DNA of 64,000 nucleotides from contig OX621175.1 of NCBI GenBank assembly GCA_951640195.1, positions 62,001-126,000 of the forward strand. Reading direction: 5' to 3'. The position numbers and the translations under genes are program-made. Within the stretch, counting starts at the first letter, position 1. The number at the start of each line of letters is the position of its first letter. This stretch comes from Porpolomopsis calyptriformis. Its lineage: Eukaryota; Basidiomycota; Agaricomycetes; Agaricales; Hygrophoraceae. This document shows positions 1 to 11,479 of this stretch, in pieces. Under the pieces are notes generated by a model, which was given only the letters and a program-made list of their open reading frames with translations, was not told the origin of the DNA and did no database searches.

Positions 1-1527
1 CCCTTCTACATCATCTTCATCCCCTTCCTCCTCACCCTCTCCTTCCTCTCTGCCATCCTCGTCGTCGTCCGGGCTACTCTCATTCGAAGGCGACCCTCCA
101 TCCGAATCCGCCGAGTCAACTTCAAAGTCTTCATCCCCATCCGAATCATCCTCCACCACAACATTCGTATTAGCCATCTTCTCGACTCCTTTCTCCCCGC
201 GATTCTTAGCACCACCAGTACCATCGACCTTCTTCCCAAACAAATGTCGATGCTCTCTCACCCACTGATTAATACCCGCTTGTTCCTTTCCATCCACCAT
301 CCCAAACTCCGTCTCCACACCCTCGTCTCCACTCGCCACATCCCTCCCATCCCCATCCTCCCCCTTCCTAGTCAAAATCACCGAACACGTCCTCCCAGTC
401 GCACTCACCAACCTCACCCCATCAGACCCATTCATCAAATCCTCCAGAGACCAAAACTCGCATGGCTTGCTGTCACCCCATAATATTCCTTCCTTGAAGA
501 ACCACAAACTGCCTGCTTTGGCGCCACGGTAAGCCTCCACACCTGGAACTCCTCCACCTCCACCGCCCTCCAACCATGCTCCACTCGAACCGGCACACGC
601 ACTTCGAAAGACAGCCGCCGAAGGCTCCATCACCGGGAGGGCGTGCACCGGGAGATGGGAAAGAAACCGATGGAGCAAGGGGTAGGTAGCCGCGCCTTTC
701 GCAAACGTCTCGGTGGTATCGGCGAGCGGTGTTGTCTTCGTTGGGAGGTGGGTCGCGACCGATATAGGGACTTGCGCATGTGCATCGATGCCAAAGATGA
801 CTTGGGCAGAAGATTTTGGGGCGGAATGGTTGCTGGAGTCTGAGGGGAGGAGAATGACCGTCCAGTGGGGTCGGGACTTGCCGCGGGTGGGTGTGATAAA
901 GGCACGGTGAAGGGTGGAGAGCGGGACGAGGGCTTCAAGGGTGTGGGTGGTTGGATGGGTGAAGTGGATCGAGGCAAGGTGGATGGTGATGTTGATTTTT
1001 TTGCGGATGGGGGAGGTGGTGGAGACAGAGTAGAGGGTGAATAGCGGGTGGTCGGGGGTGCCTGGTGGGATGGAGGCGATGGCGGTAGGGTGGTTGTTGG
1101 AGACTCGTTGACGTTTTGATGTAGTACCATCGCGCGAGTTGGAATTTTTGAGAGAGTCCTGCCCTACTTCTGCCTCGTCCTCCTCATCTGAGCCCCGCCT
1201 TCCACGCTTGGTGTTAGTAAAAGGCGCGTCTAGTTGACGCTGCCCATGGTATAGGCTGTCCAGCGCCTTCTTCGCGCTGATCTGCCTTTCTTTCCATTCC
1301 CACTGGGCCTTGCGATCAGCGGACGCGCTGTCCGGATGATCATGGTTGTGAGTGAGACCATTGTCGTCATCGTATTCAGGTGCGCCGGTGGCGAATCGGA
1401 TGAGGGTGTCAAGCAGAGATTCGAAGCGGGAGGACGGGTCGGTGCAGAGTGCTGTGAGACGAGCAGCGTGGGCGGGTGGAAGGTGGTCGTGAATGGCGCG
1501 GTAGTAAGATGTGGATGTTGAAGACAT
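1..1527 (-). CDS. RTT106: Rtt106-type histone chaperone, C-terminal end cut by window
   Basis: One uninterrupted frame runs from the ATG at 1527-1525 to the window edge (509 codons, no stop), so the gene is partial at its 3' end. The N-terminal part (about residues 1-130) is helical and charged. Two PH-like regions follow, the first around residues 150-280. The second starts near residue 331 with the family-like stretch AYRGAKAGSLWFFKEGILWG. A long Asp/Glu tail begins near residue 455. This order (dimerisation region, double PH module, acidic tail) is that of Rttp106-like chaperones, which bind histone H3-H4 and deposit it behind replication forks and in silent chromatin. The start is chosen because upstream frames close and the sequence after the ATG is helical. 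Assignment rests on domain order and the PH motif; a related Pob3/Spt16-type PH protein is the main alternative. Confidence 0.85.
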   Translation of the reverse strand, partial: MSSTSTSYYRAIHDHLPPAHAARLTALCTDPSSRFESLLDTLIRFATGAPEYDDDNGLTHNHDHPDSASADRKAQWEWKERQISAKKALDSLYHGQRQLDAPFTNTKRGRRGSDEEDEAEVGQDSLKNSNSRDGTTSKRQRVSNNHPTAIASIPPGTPDHPLFTLYSVSTTSPIRKKINITIHLASIHFTHPTTHTLEALVPLSTLHRAFITPTRGKSRPHWTVILLPSDSSNHSAPKSSAQVIFGIDAHAQVPISVATHLPTKTTPLADTTETFAKGAATYPLLHRFLSHLPVHALPVMEPSAAVFRSACAGSSGAWLEGGGGGGVPGVEAYRGAKAGSLWFFKEGILWGDSKPCEFWSLEDLMNGSDGVRLVSATGRTCSVILTRKGEDGDGRDVASGDEGVETEFGMVDGKEQAGINQWVREHRHLFGKKVDGTGGAKNRGEKGVEKMANTNVVVEDDSDGDEDFEVDSADSDGGSPSNESSPDDDEDGREEGEGEEEGDEDDVEG

Positions 1528-1604
1528 GTTTGATTACCAGTTGGGGTTGTCATCGATCTTTCAGATATTGGCCAAGATGGATTCATCTTCACCAACTAGG
1601 TTTG

Positions 1605-3119
1605 CCATCGATAGAATCGGTGCGAAAGACAGTAATGTCGGTTACGAATGTCTACGAGGACGAAGGTAGGCTCTCTTGTGGATTTGAGATATCAATGCAC
1701 TCGCACAACATCTCAAAGATACTTTGTTGCCGGTGATCGAATGGAAATCAGAAGCTGACTTGTTCATGGAAAACGTCGGCGCTGAGCTCAGGTCGCGAGC
1801 GGGTTGTGGTAAATCACGTCCTGAGGTGAGTCTTTTTTCAAATCGTAAGAATCGTCAACCGATCTTCGTGCAGCGCCTCCATCATTGAAGATCTCTTTCG
1901 CCTTCCCCAACCTCATTTCACTGTTGGATGCTCGTATTTCTTTGTCGACGAGAGAGGCTCACAGAGGGAACGGAAATCTTATCCGATCTCTTATCCTAAC
2001 TCAATTCGGAGCTCTCCCAGACTCTCTGGTGACACTCTATGCCCAATGCTACAATGGGAACTCGCAGCCTTCCCTCGATTCTCTTCAAGGAACCCTACTG
2101 TCTATTGTCAGTTCCTTTGAAAATGCGTACATCCTCGACCAGTGCACGGAAAGGAAGGTGCTCTTAAAGCGGATTGAGGGTATGAAGACTGGCAATGTCT
2201 TAATGGAACCTGAAAACACCAATACCGATATCTCGATCATCTGCTTCAAATCGATGAAGGACTGGGACAATGGGGCGAAAGATGCCCAAGCAAACATCAA
2301 AATCTAACTTTCATTCCAACTTTCACTCACATCTAGACCATACTCATCCATTGCCTCAGGTTTCGTTGCAGCAGTCAAGACTCATTGGAGGAGCTAACGT
2401 GCCGGATGAATGTTATGATCGAATCGTCTCTAGGATCAGCAAGAAGCATCGCGACGATGCACTCAAGATCCTGCAATATCTTGCATCACCCTCTGCTCGT
2501 CCCCCTAACACTCATCCAGATTGTGCAAGGTTGTTGGATGCAGACTCCGAGCATGGTCTTCGTTTCGCGAGTTTACCGTGATCCACGGTTGGTGCTGCAG
2601 GTGTCCTCCCAGTCTCGTTACTAGCGTAAAAAGGTGAGAATGAACGATACCGTCAGGAACTCATCAAGCTGGCTATCGCGTATGTCCGTCCACCTGCTCT
2701 CCAAGACTGAACGAACGACTTTTCCAGATCAAACATGCTTAGCTTATCTTTTCTTGCAGTTTGACACAAGCGCATGCAAGATTTCCCACTTTGCCACGCC
2801 AAATTGGATTTCTCATATCCAATCTGGAAGCGATGAATGGCCTGATATTCAACTGAAACTGACGAGAGCTCTGTTCCACACTCCTCCGTTTATCATACGG
2901 GTTCGACTACATGGGTGGACAGGACGGTCCATTCCATCCAACCTGCATCACTGGCTGGTTTGGTGCGCGCGGCTTGACATCACCACTCGGATGTGTCAAT
3001 GCGCATGGTGGATTCTATGGAAATGCTCTCATGATGTGATTGTGAAACTTCTCTCGGACAATGGGACAGAGATTAGTCCCTCTAGGCTGCATAATCTCCC
3101 ATCCCACGCAGTTGAATGA
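1605..3119 (+). pseudogene. Decayed NACHT-ankyrin (NLR-like) gene copy 1
   Basis: This stretch aligns piecewise with the fuller NACHT-ankyrin gene at 12799-15250. Matching parts are the N-terminal ATCGATA..AGTAATGTC region near 1605, the QHL/QWKSE region near 1690-1760, the intron-exon edge before a SIIEDL-like helix near 1872, the YILDQCTER Walker B-like stretch near 2130-2150, the winged-helix part near 2400-2580 and one ankyrin-like motif (VIVKLLSDNGTEI) near 3035. The P-loop exon is not recognisable, internal segments are missing, and the frame changes repeatedly, so no full-length product is possible. NACHT proteins are STAND NTPases; fungal NACHT-ankyrin proteins are thought to act in non-self recognition. 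I read this as a dead paralogue. Its edges are approximate. Confidence 0.75.
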
Positions 3120-3373
3120 GAGGTGGATCACTCGCTGAAGGATGTAAAACGAGTCATAAGTTATTAGACGAGTATCCTCTAAGTAGATAGTAAGTCCGTA
3201 CGCAAAAATGGGGGGTATAAATATATACCATAGAAAAACGAGTGTGCTAAATACCATAATAAATCAATGTTCCTTCTATCAGGAACGATCCAACCCGCCA
3301 GAAGATAAAGGTATAAAGAAAAGACGAGTTGAAGCGAGACGTTTCACATTCCATTTTTATGGGGGCATTCTTG

Positions 3374-5888
3374 TCATTCATCCCTCATTCGTATGATTCG
3401 GCGAGCTCTCATGACTCCCGTTAGAACCGGGAAAGTTATGAACCAGCTGGTGGGACAGCAATCAGCCAGGGGCTGTGACCAAAAAAAGAAAAGGAGAGAA
3501 CGTACCCCACTAATAGGCCGTGAATAATCTCTATGGTCTCCCAGGCTCGCCGTACTATCCTGGTCCATCAACTCGAACGGCAACCGAGGATCCAAAAGAC
3601 CCTCCCCAATCCGCGGGTCATCCGCTACCGAAGAACGCGCGGTCTCAAGCCCAGACAGTGGAGGTATGATAGGCTGCATTATGTCCACCTCTCCAACACC
3701 ACCATGACCATGACCATTACCATTACCTCTTCCAACCGCACCCACACTCCGACTCACCCAATCCGGGATACCACTCGTCTGAAACGCCGGTGACCCGCCC
3801 ACCAACACCAATGGCGGTCTGATGTCAGTCGGAGACGAGGGCGACCGCGGCAGCAGCAGTAACGGCTGCTGCGAATGCACCTGCCCCTCGAACGACTGTC
3901 TCGTAGGCGATGGAGGGAGCGACCAGTTCGAGCCTTCCGCCGGTGCCGAATTACGATTCCGTCGAAAACGACCAAAGAAGCCTTCCAGGCCCTGCTCCGT
4001 CTTCTTCTTCTTCATCTTCTTCGGCAACAACGTCGACCCCGACGACGCCGACGCCGATGACGAAAACGACAACGGTTCACCCTGCTTCGCCTTCCCTTTC
4101 CCTTTGCTATAACTCGACGGAGGGGCCTGGAACTGGACAGAGGGCGACTGTCTCGCGCTGTTGGACGAAGACGAGGAGGCGCTCGCGCTCGCGCTCGGCC
4201 CACGCGAGTAAGAGTCATACGGGACGGCGCCGAGGGATCCCGAGCTGCTATTAGGTTGATGGCGAACTCGGGTATGGACGTGCGGGGCAGGCGAGGGCGC
4301 TTCATATGGGCCGGTCATGCCTGCCAGGAGATGTTCGGGGCTGCCCGACCGCCGGCCTGCTCCGTCGAGGACGGCGACGGTGGAGGGTGTACTCGGGGTT
4401 CGGCGTGAGAGGGGTGACACTTTGCCGTCTGAGGGTCCTCCTCCCATGGAGAGGCCGCCGGCGAGATGGGTGGTCTCGGACCCTTGTCCGCCGAATCCTG
4501 TCACGTGCCCGAGTGAAGGGCGTCTCGGTCGGCGGCTGCTGCTGATGCTGCTGCTGCCGCCGGCTTCAGCACCGGGCGTCTCGGGGTCTCCACCGTGCAA
4601 CCCGTCAATGAACGGATCGCGTTCGTCGAGAGCTGTTGGGGGGCGGGAGGGTTGGAAATACGAGGCGAGTACTTGGGGGTAACGTTCGGCCATTCTCACT
4701 CTGTCGTCGTCGTCCTCTCCGTCGTCCAGAGGAGCACGCCAGAAAGAGTCTCCGAGTGCTTGAAAATCAGCGTCGACGATGTCGTCTATCGAGGCTCTGT
4801 TCCTTCTGCGGGCACATGTGAACCAGATGAGGGCAAAGAGGATGGAGATGACACCGCCGATAACGAGGCCGGCGATTGCGCCACCGTTGCGACTGAAACT
4901 AAATTAAAAAAAAGTTAAGGTTGGGTGATGTAGCAACTGAGTGAAGAAACTGACGGCACAGGAGGTCTTGGGGTGATTGTGCTAAGAGCACCGCTAGAAG
5001 TGGTTGTATAAGCTGACTGAGTGGGCGTGATAATGCGGGTCGTAAAGTGAGTTGGGAGCGGGGAAATAGTAGTGGGTACGATTATGGTAGAAGTCATTAC
5101 GATGGGTGAAAAAGGTGAAGGTGGAGGCGGGGGTGGAGGGGGTGGAGGGGGAGGGGGAGGGGGAGGGGAAGGGAAAGGGGGTGGAAATGACGGAAACACT
5201 GGAATCGGCACTGAAGTTGTTGGGGGCAGTTCAGTAAACCCTGTCACCCCACTCGCTCTTGATATTTGAGTGGTCTCTGACAAACCCGTCTCCGTTCCCT
5301 GTGTGGTGGAAGTGGTTCCCGTCCCGGGAACGGTAAGGGAAGATGGCCGAGTGTGAGAGGGGGAGGGGAAGTGCCTAGAAACGAGTTCAGTGTTCGGAAA
5401 TGAGAGAGAGAGAGATAAAATGCGCACGATGAATGTGTCCTGGACAGAGAAGAGATCGGGGATGGATGTTGCGGGGGTACTGACCGTGTGGTGAGCGCAG
5501 TGGAGAACAAAACAGGGGGCTCGTCCGGTGGTGCCGGGATGGGCAACGGAATGCTGCTCGTGGACGGGAAAAAGGAGGGTGAAGGTGAACGCGGCTCATT
5601 AGGGGCGGATTCTCTTGGGAAGAAGAAGAAGAGGAAGGCAGATGCCCCACGGATGAGTGGGTTTGGGGTGAACGAACCGGAGGCGTTGTTTGTCCGCGAG
5701 ATGCACAGGTCAGGGACAGGGGGAGGTGGCATAGACAAGATGAAAGTGCGCAAATGATGCGCTGGTGGTTGGGGAAAGGAATGTCTTGTAGGGACCGTGG
5801 TGAGGGCTCGCAAGTCAATCGCGTGCTGGATGAGAAGAAGAAATCCCTGATTTGATATATCGAAAAAAAAAAACGATTTGAACGCCAC
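3374..5888 (-). CDS. Single-pass membrane protein with Ser/Thr/Pro-rich ectodomain
   Basis: Three main coding blocks on the minus strand connect through short introns. The first block (to about 5490) joins the second (about 5374-4972) at a GTCAGT...TTTCTAG intron that keeps frame. The second block is rich in Ser, Thr and Pro, includes a run of 16 or more prolines (about 5118-5172) and looks like a heavily O-glycosylated stalk. After another small intron comes a clear transmembrane segment (AIAGLVIGGVISILFALIWF, about 4880-4825) followed by RRRNR, giving a cytoplasmic C-terminus. The long last exon (ends 3374) is low-complexity with a basic PKKMKKKKTEQ stretch. This architecture resembles fungal mucin-like or cell-wall-sensor membrane proteins, but no named family is visible. 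The start is uncertain: ATG 5888 or an internal ATG near 5732. A last intron near 3510 may alter the final residues. Confidence 0.6.
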
Positions 5889-5943
5889 ATTTGAGAGACT
5901 TTACCCGACTGGGAAATATGACATTGTTATCAGCACTGGCACT

Positions 5944-5967
5944 ACCACCACCACCACCACCACCACC
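5944..5967. repeat. (ACC)8 microsatellite
   Basis: Eight perfect ACC triplets lie just upstream of the membrane-protein gene that starts near 5888. No coding frame convincingly uses them. Confidence 0.9.
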
Positions 5968-6928
5968 ATTGGCGAACACAGACATGATGGCCGTCTGATG
6001 CTGTCAAAGATGGCGAAAAATAGAAATAGTGTTCTTGTTCGCCTCAGCATTTCTGATATGACAGCTCGACCGAAAAAGCAGAGACGGTACAAGACGTACT
6101 TTCATACGAAAACGGTGAGATGTGAGAACGAAAATACGATGTATAGTCGTATCCGAACACTGGTTTTGAATCGACGAAACCTGCCATTCTTCGTGTTTGG
6201 TATAGCTGTGCACGATCATTTCTATCATCAGATTCGAGTCCGACAGTTGCTCCACAACTCTTGGTGGAAGGACGAGTGCGCGTGATATGGCTCCTAAACG
6301 TTGGCTTCTATTCTACATATCTGGACGTAATTTATCCATCGTAGTTCCGTCCGAGTGACTGCCTCGACGCCTCCGTTATTGAGGATCGATGCAGGGTCAG
6401 TGTGATCGATTCTCTCTGTCTGGTCAAGTCCATTTCGACGAATCTACAGGAAGGTCTTGAGGATATCTCCATCATGTCCATGTGAACCCAATATCGATAT
6501 TGTCGACATTGACAATATTGTCAATGTTCATAAGACAACCAAATCGTTGCTTTACGTGACAGTCACACTGAATCACACTTATAAATCACGCGCAGGCACA
6601 ATAAAGTTTTTCTTCACTCATCCCGAACTAGCACTATTGTCCCCCTGCGATTTTTTTCTTTTTCGGCTCGCAGGAGTCTACCGCTTGGTTCCAGATGATC
6701 TTTAAGGCGCCTCAGCTGGAGCGCACTCTCGCCTTTGGCTGTCACCGTTGTTGTTGACCTGGGGTGGTGTTCCTTACCGGACGCGCTACATATTGAATAG
6801 CATTGATATCTACTGTTCACCAATACAGAACGCTGTTCTAGACCAAAATACAATGGGATCTACGGAAAGAATCTCTATCAAATCATAAAACAATTTCGTA
6901 TTTCGGGGACCGGAGGCTTGCATTGGAT
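5968..6928. other. Intergenic stretch without a recognisable gene
   Basis: I find no convincing coding frame here. The interval lies between the upstream end of the membrane-protein gene and the 3' end of the first DUF1275 gene. It holds a perfect 22-bp palindrome at 6506-6527 (half-site ACATTGACAAT). A short stretch near 6360-6395 faintly resembles the exon start after the P-loop of the NACHT genes (ASVIED); it is too short to call. Confidence 0.5.
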
Positions 6929-7983
6929 TCAGCGTTTTGGAGGTTTGGCGGGAACGAAAATCCAGCTGAACGCGATAAGAACCCGAAGGCCTGTACCGAC
7001 GCCTAGAGCGCCAGAAGGCCCGATCTGGTCGACGAGAGCGCGTCCGACAAATCCGCCAAAAAATATAAACACGGCACCGATCAGCCTTTGATCACGCGAG
7101 CTGACCCAACGTCGATGAAACAGCTTCGGGTCCGCGACAAGTTCGCACCAGATCGTCGTCAACACGACTTGAGAAAAAATTGAAGTTTTTTTTTAAAAAA
7201 AGGGCAACAACGACAAAGAGAGGAATCAACTGCGATCAGAGTAAGAAGAGACGCACTGGTGGTGCCGAACGGTGTGTTTAGCCGTTTGCCCATGATCCCC
7301 TGCAAACCAAGACTGGCGCTCATGAAGGCGACACAGACGAAAGAGAGAAGGTTCGTCCAGGCGGGATCTCCTCGAGTTTCGGCCACGCCCGGTTGTCCGC
7401 TCTTCCATATCGCGATGGAAGCCGCCATGGTGAACAGGGCTTGGAGAAACGTGCCGGCGATCAGCCATAGACGACTGAGAGCGCCGATGCTGTCTCCGAT
7501 CCGGCCGATCGATGCACCGAGGTTGAAGGAGACGAGCGAGGTGAGGGCTTGTTGGTCGGCTCGATGGAAGGTCGTGTCCCGATGTCCGGGTGGGCCCGCG
7601 AAGAGACGGGCGAGGGCGAGAGCCAGCTGGGTGTGTGTGTGTGTTTCGCGAAGGTGAGAGAGAGGGAAGGGCGCTCGCACGTTACCTGAACGAAGTTGCC
7701 CGTTTGGAACCCGCACCAGACGAAGATGGCGGTAAACGAAATGGCATCTCTGGGGAAGGGGGACCGATAGCTGAGTATGTGGGAGGATATGGGTTATTAA
7801 CGGAGCTATTGCGTACATGAATCCAGTCATGAAAGAAAACGCGGCGAGGGGTGTGGTGGAGTGAGCCGGGTCGATGTCGGTGCGGAGGTGAGACCATAGC
7901 CTGGACTGACATAATGGTGCGAGAGCATGTTCGACGTCGACATCTCTGATGGTAGAGTCCTCAGAGTGTTTGCTGGTTGACAT
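6929..7983 (-). CDS. DUF1275 (YoaK-family) membrane protein, copy A
   Basis: Starts at ATG 7983 (MSTSKHSEDSTIRDVDVEHA) and ends at 6929. Splicing three short introns (about 7819-7752, 7685-7628 and 7250-7168) gives one clean frame. Diagnostic stretches are PLAAFSFMTGF, IFVWCGFQTGNFVQLALAL, DQQALTSLVSFNLGASIG, LSFVCVAFMSASLGLQGIMG, VLTTIWCELVADPKLF and GALGVGTGLRVLIAFSWIF. They form about six hydrophobic segments, as expected for the DUF1275/YoaK family of multi-pass membrane proteins, whose substrate is unknown. No stop or frameshift was seen. It is followed upstream by a paralogue on the same strand with the same intron positions, so the pair arose by tandem duplication. Family assignment is strong; function remains open. 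Confidence 0.85.
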
Positions 7984-8625
7984 TCAGCGAGATGTTTGAG
8001 AGCGAAGGGAAACGTTGCCATTTTAGCTGAAACCGCCACGCACGAGCACTTGCGGATCCTTGGCAAACTTTACTCCCATTACCCGCTCGGGTCTGGCGAT
8101 GGCGGATCGTGTCGGGAGGCCAGCTAATCGCCATTCTCAAGTCAATCATTTGCTGCATTCGTAGGGCAGTACTTCTCCCAGAATCCAACACGAGGAGCCT
8201 CGATATTGTCCCATCGTTACGGCGTGCTGTCGCCTCCAAGTTGGATGGATAAGTTCCCCTACCAGTTGTCCTTCCTAAGCTGCCATTAATCACCGCATTT
8301 CCTCGACAGACACCTTACCTCGGAAGGAGCGGACTTTCACCGCAGGGTACATAGCGAAATTATCTCATTATCCACAAGAGGAAAACTCGGTACCTTAGCG
8401 CTTGCAATCAAGCTCGTCGGCAGAAGCAAAGCGGGTTGGCTTGGCTATATAAGATTCCTGCTTGGCGTTGAGTAAATTGACAACTCACCACTTTTGCGAT
8501 AACAGATGGTGCGACGTATCATCCACTCCGTGGCTATCTATATCATCTATTTTTATTCTAACAAGACCTGGGGCCAGGAAAGATCTCAAGGCTATCTATC
8601 TCCTCGCTCTCCATTGGTAAGGCAA
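7984..8625. other. Intergenic region between the DUF1275 paralogues
   Basis: About 640 bp between the start of copy A and the stop of copy B. It should contain the promoter of copy A and the terminator of copy B. The open frames here have no recognisable content and I see no repeat. Confidence 0.5.
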
Positions 8626-9675
8626 TCAGACGGCGGGCACAAACATCCACTGTAGCGCAACAGCGACTCGGATACCCGTACCGACCCCAAGCGCCCCCGC
8701 GGCTCCAATTTGGCCCACCAAAGCGCAGCCCACGAACGCTCCCATTAAAATGCACGATGCTGCAATCAGCTTGTGATCACGAGAGGGGATCCGGCGTCGA
8801 GAAAATAACTTGGGATCAGCCACGAGTTCGCACCAAATCGTGGTCAGAACGACTAAGAAACCTTCTGTCAAGGTGGGCTGACGAACCGACCGCAACCCGA
8901 AACATACCCGTGGTCCCAAAGGCCGTATTCAGTTTCTTCGCCATACCTCCCTGCAAGCCCAAACTGGCGCTCAGAAACGCGATGCAGACAAACGAGAGCG
9001 AATCCGTCCACGCGAGAGCACCGTCTGTTGCCACACTCGGCTGGCCGTTTTTCCAGATCGCGATGGAGCCAGCCATAGTGAACAGGGCTTGGACGATCGT
9101 GCCCAGGACGAGCCACAGGCGAGTCAACGGTCCTATTTTATCTCCGATCCTTTCGAGAGAGGCGCCGAGATTGAAAGCAAGGAAGGAAGTCAGCGCCTGT
9201 TGATCGCTACGACCGAAGTCCTTCTCTCTGTGGGATAACATACTCGAAAACAGACGTGATGATGCGACGGCCAGCTATTCGGTGGGCAAAAAATAAACAG
9301 GGTGTGCAGTGTTTTTTTTTTCTCTGACGAGAGCGATCGTACCTGGACGAAATTGCCGGTTTGGAACCCACACCACACGAAGATGGCGACAAACGAGACC
9401 GCATCGCTTCAAGCGAAAAGGAGAAGGGGGGGGTCAATACACACAAGCCAAGCAATGATTGGTCCTGGCGCTGACATGAAACCCGTCATGAAAGAATACG
9501 TGGCCAACGGTATAGTCGACTGATGAGCATCGACTGTTTGATTGAGATAGTTCCATATTCCCCCTTGTGGCGGCGGCGGCGGCGACGATAACGCTCGTTC
9601 TACATTGACAAAATTGTCCAATGTCTCGCTCGAGTGGCTGTATCCCTCGCTGGCTGGCTCTTTGTGGGTGGGCAT
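8626..9675 (-). CDS. DUF1275 (YoaK-family) membrane protein, copy B
   Basis: Starts at ATG 9675 (MPTHKEPASEGYSHSSETLD) and ends at 8626. Three introns (about 9477-9412, 9342-9277 and 8908-8857) sit at the same places as in copy A and restore one frame. Shared family stretches include STIPLATYSFMTGF, IFVWCGFQTGNFVQ, QALTSFLAFNLGASLERIG, LSFVCIAFLSASLGLQGGM, VLTTIWCELVADPKLF and GALGVGTGIRVAVALQWMF. About six membrane segments are expected. It is intact by eye. The loop after the second segment differs most from copy A (ASSRLFSSMLSHREKDFGRS against ARLFAGPPGHRDTTFHRA), where substrate or partner preference could have diverged. Confidence 0.85.
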
Positions 9676-9929
9676 GGTGTGTGCGTGCGAAGGAGAGCAC
9701 CAGGAGTGGGGCAAATGCGGTCGAAGCACACCCCAGAGCTATTTACATGGCGACCCCACTTACTTTCATCCTGAACTTTGCTTGGCGTGTGGCTTCCATG
9801 GGTTGTTATCATACTTTCTTCGAATTATCTGCCGTGATACCCACATTTCTTCACGTCATAACCCGGTAGATTGCAAATGCTGCACGATAATGCGGAGAGA
9901 ATGTACAACAACGAATTCGGTACACGACT

Positions 9930-11256
9930 TTACATGAAAATCACACACAGATTGCCTACAAATGTCAACCACGCCATCCTGTAAAACACACCCCACCCTT
10001 CTTCCTTCTTCATCTTTTGGAAGCAGTCCCGCACTCCGAGATACTCGTCAGCGGGTGATCTCAACCTTGAAATAAAATTATCAGCATGAACACCAACTAG
10101 AAATAACTAGACACATACGGGACGATAACTTCTGGTTTGGGAGGAAGCACGACTTGCACCGGAGTGTCACCCTTGTTTCCCGTGTCCGTGTCCGTTTCCG
10201 TGTCCGTCTCTACCAGCTCTCCCTCAGGCACTACAGGTTGAGCCATGGTTTCAAGGAGGTCTGGTTGTTCGGGATCCCTCTCCAACGGGAGACCGCCATA
10301 GTTGCGCTGAATGACCAATCGCGTGATCATAACATCGAGGGGGGCGAACACGATCGTCACCAGCAAGGCCAAGAGACATCTAACGGTCCAGTAGGAGAGG
10401 AACAAGAGGAGGAAGTGCTTGTCGGCGAAGTTCATCGGTCGGTACCTCAGTTTGAAGATATATTCGAGGGATTGGAAGAATCCGACGAGGGCGGGGACTG
10501 GGACGATCCGGAGAAGGAGAGCAGGGATGAGCCCGGGGGTGGTGTAGATCGCCAGAGGCACCTTTCGCTCGTAGGTCGTAAACAGGACGCGACACGCTAC
10601 AGCAAGATTGCGCGGGAGGTCTTCCGCGTTTGCGATCATTCTGTTGAAAATGGTGAGTGGTGAGCGGGGTTGTGAAGGGTGAGTTGGAGAGTGTGCGGAC
10701 CGGTATATTAGAGTCAGCGGGGGGATGTATATCAGCACGGTGATGAAGAGGGCCTGAGCGGATCTAAAGAGTGTGAATGGAGAAGGCGACATCCAGACTT
10801 TGAACGAGGAAAATTGGAACGGCAAAAAGGTTTGGATGACCCCGAAGAACAACAGGGTCGGGACTAGATGGACATTCAGAAAATGTGTGTGTTTTTTTTT
10901 TTTTGAAACGGCTCAGCTTACGCCATCCTCTGAAAAGACCTTTCCAACCCTGAGGAGGACGCATCTTTCTGTCAACCGCGGCTCTAACCGAACTGGATGA
11001 AATAAACCCACCTGCAACGTCTTCACCCTCTTCGCTATTCCTAGGAATGTTGGAGGAGGAGGAGCAGATGATTCATTTCCGAGATGAAGCGTCGCTTCTG
11101 AGTCTGGAAGAGCTGGCTTGGGATGGTAGCTGGCCCTTGAGTTTATTCAACAAGGTTTAGACCTGTCGTAAATCTCAACGTTTTATCGCACCTGTATAGG
11201 ACCGTGACAGTCGTCAGCGGAGCTGTGAGAACCGGAAGACAGTACAGAAAGAACAT
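9930..11256 (-). CDS. Mitochondrial-carrier-like membrane protein (SLC25 type)
   Basis: A multi-exon minus-strand gene. Two stretches carry carrier-type signatures: QGWKGLFRGW (about 10960-10930) and, in the last exon, EYLGVRDCFQKMKKEEGW followed by FYRMAW, matching the G..D....KEEG...YRG part of the SLC25 repeat. A third, APLDVMITRLVIQRNYGG near 10330-10280, matches the P-x-D-x-x-x-x-R motif. Between them lie hydrophobic segments such as LFITVLIYIPPLTLIYR and LLALLVTIVFAPLDV. Splicing at about 10939-10892, 10703-10643 and 10120-10072 keeps frame. The stop is at 9932-9930. Upstream, TM-rich exons (PLVMFFLYCLPVLTAPLTTV) continue to at least 11256, the first in-frame Met; the true start may lie further upstream. 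It may act in the mitochondrial inner or outer membrane (Ugo1-like proteins are diverged carriers of the latter). The substrate cannot be read from the sequence. Confidence 0.6.
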
Positions 11257-11479
11257 AACGAGAGGAACTAGTTGACGATGTGGAGTGGGGCACTTATATG
11301 TTCGATGACACGTATGTTTGCACAGCCCGAAGCGCAGTAAGCGTGAGTGGGATAATGCCCATCCTAGATACAGTTTCTACTACCGATTGATCCTATCAGG
11401 AGCAGGCCAGTCCTCTGGTTCCATCACAAGCACCTGTGTATTAGCGTAACTGGGTCTTTCCCGTTAAGAACGTCGTAAT

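Noticed and set aside
630..1595. Pro/Ser-rich minus-strand frames at 630-1130 and 1230-1595
   Set aside because: They are out-of-phase shadows of the Rtt106-type frame, which is open throughout and carries the conserved motifs.
6357..6400. Possible further NACHT fragment (ASVIED)
   Set aside because: Match of about six residues only, with no neighbouring similarity.
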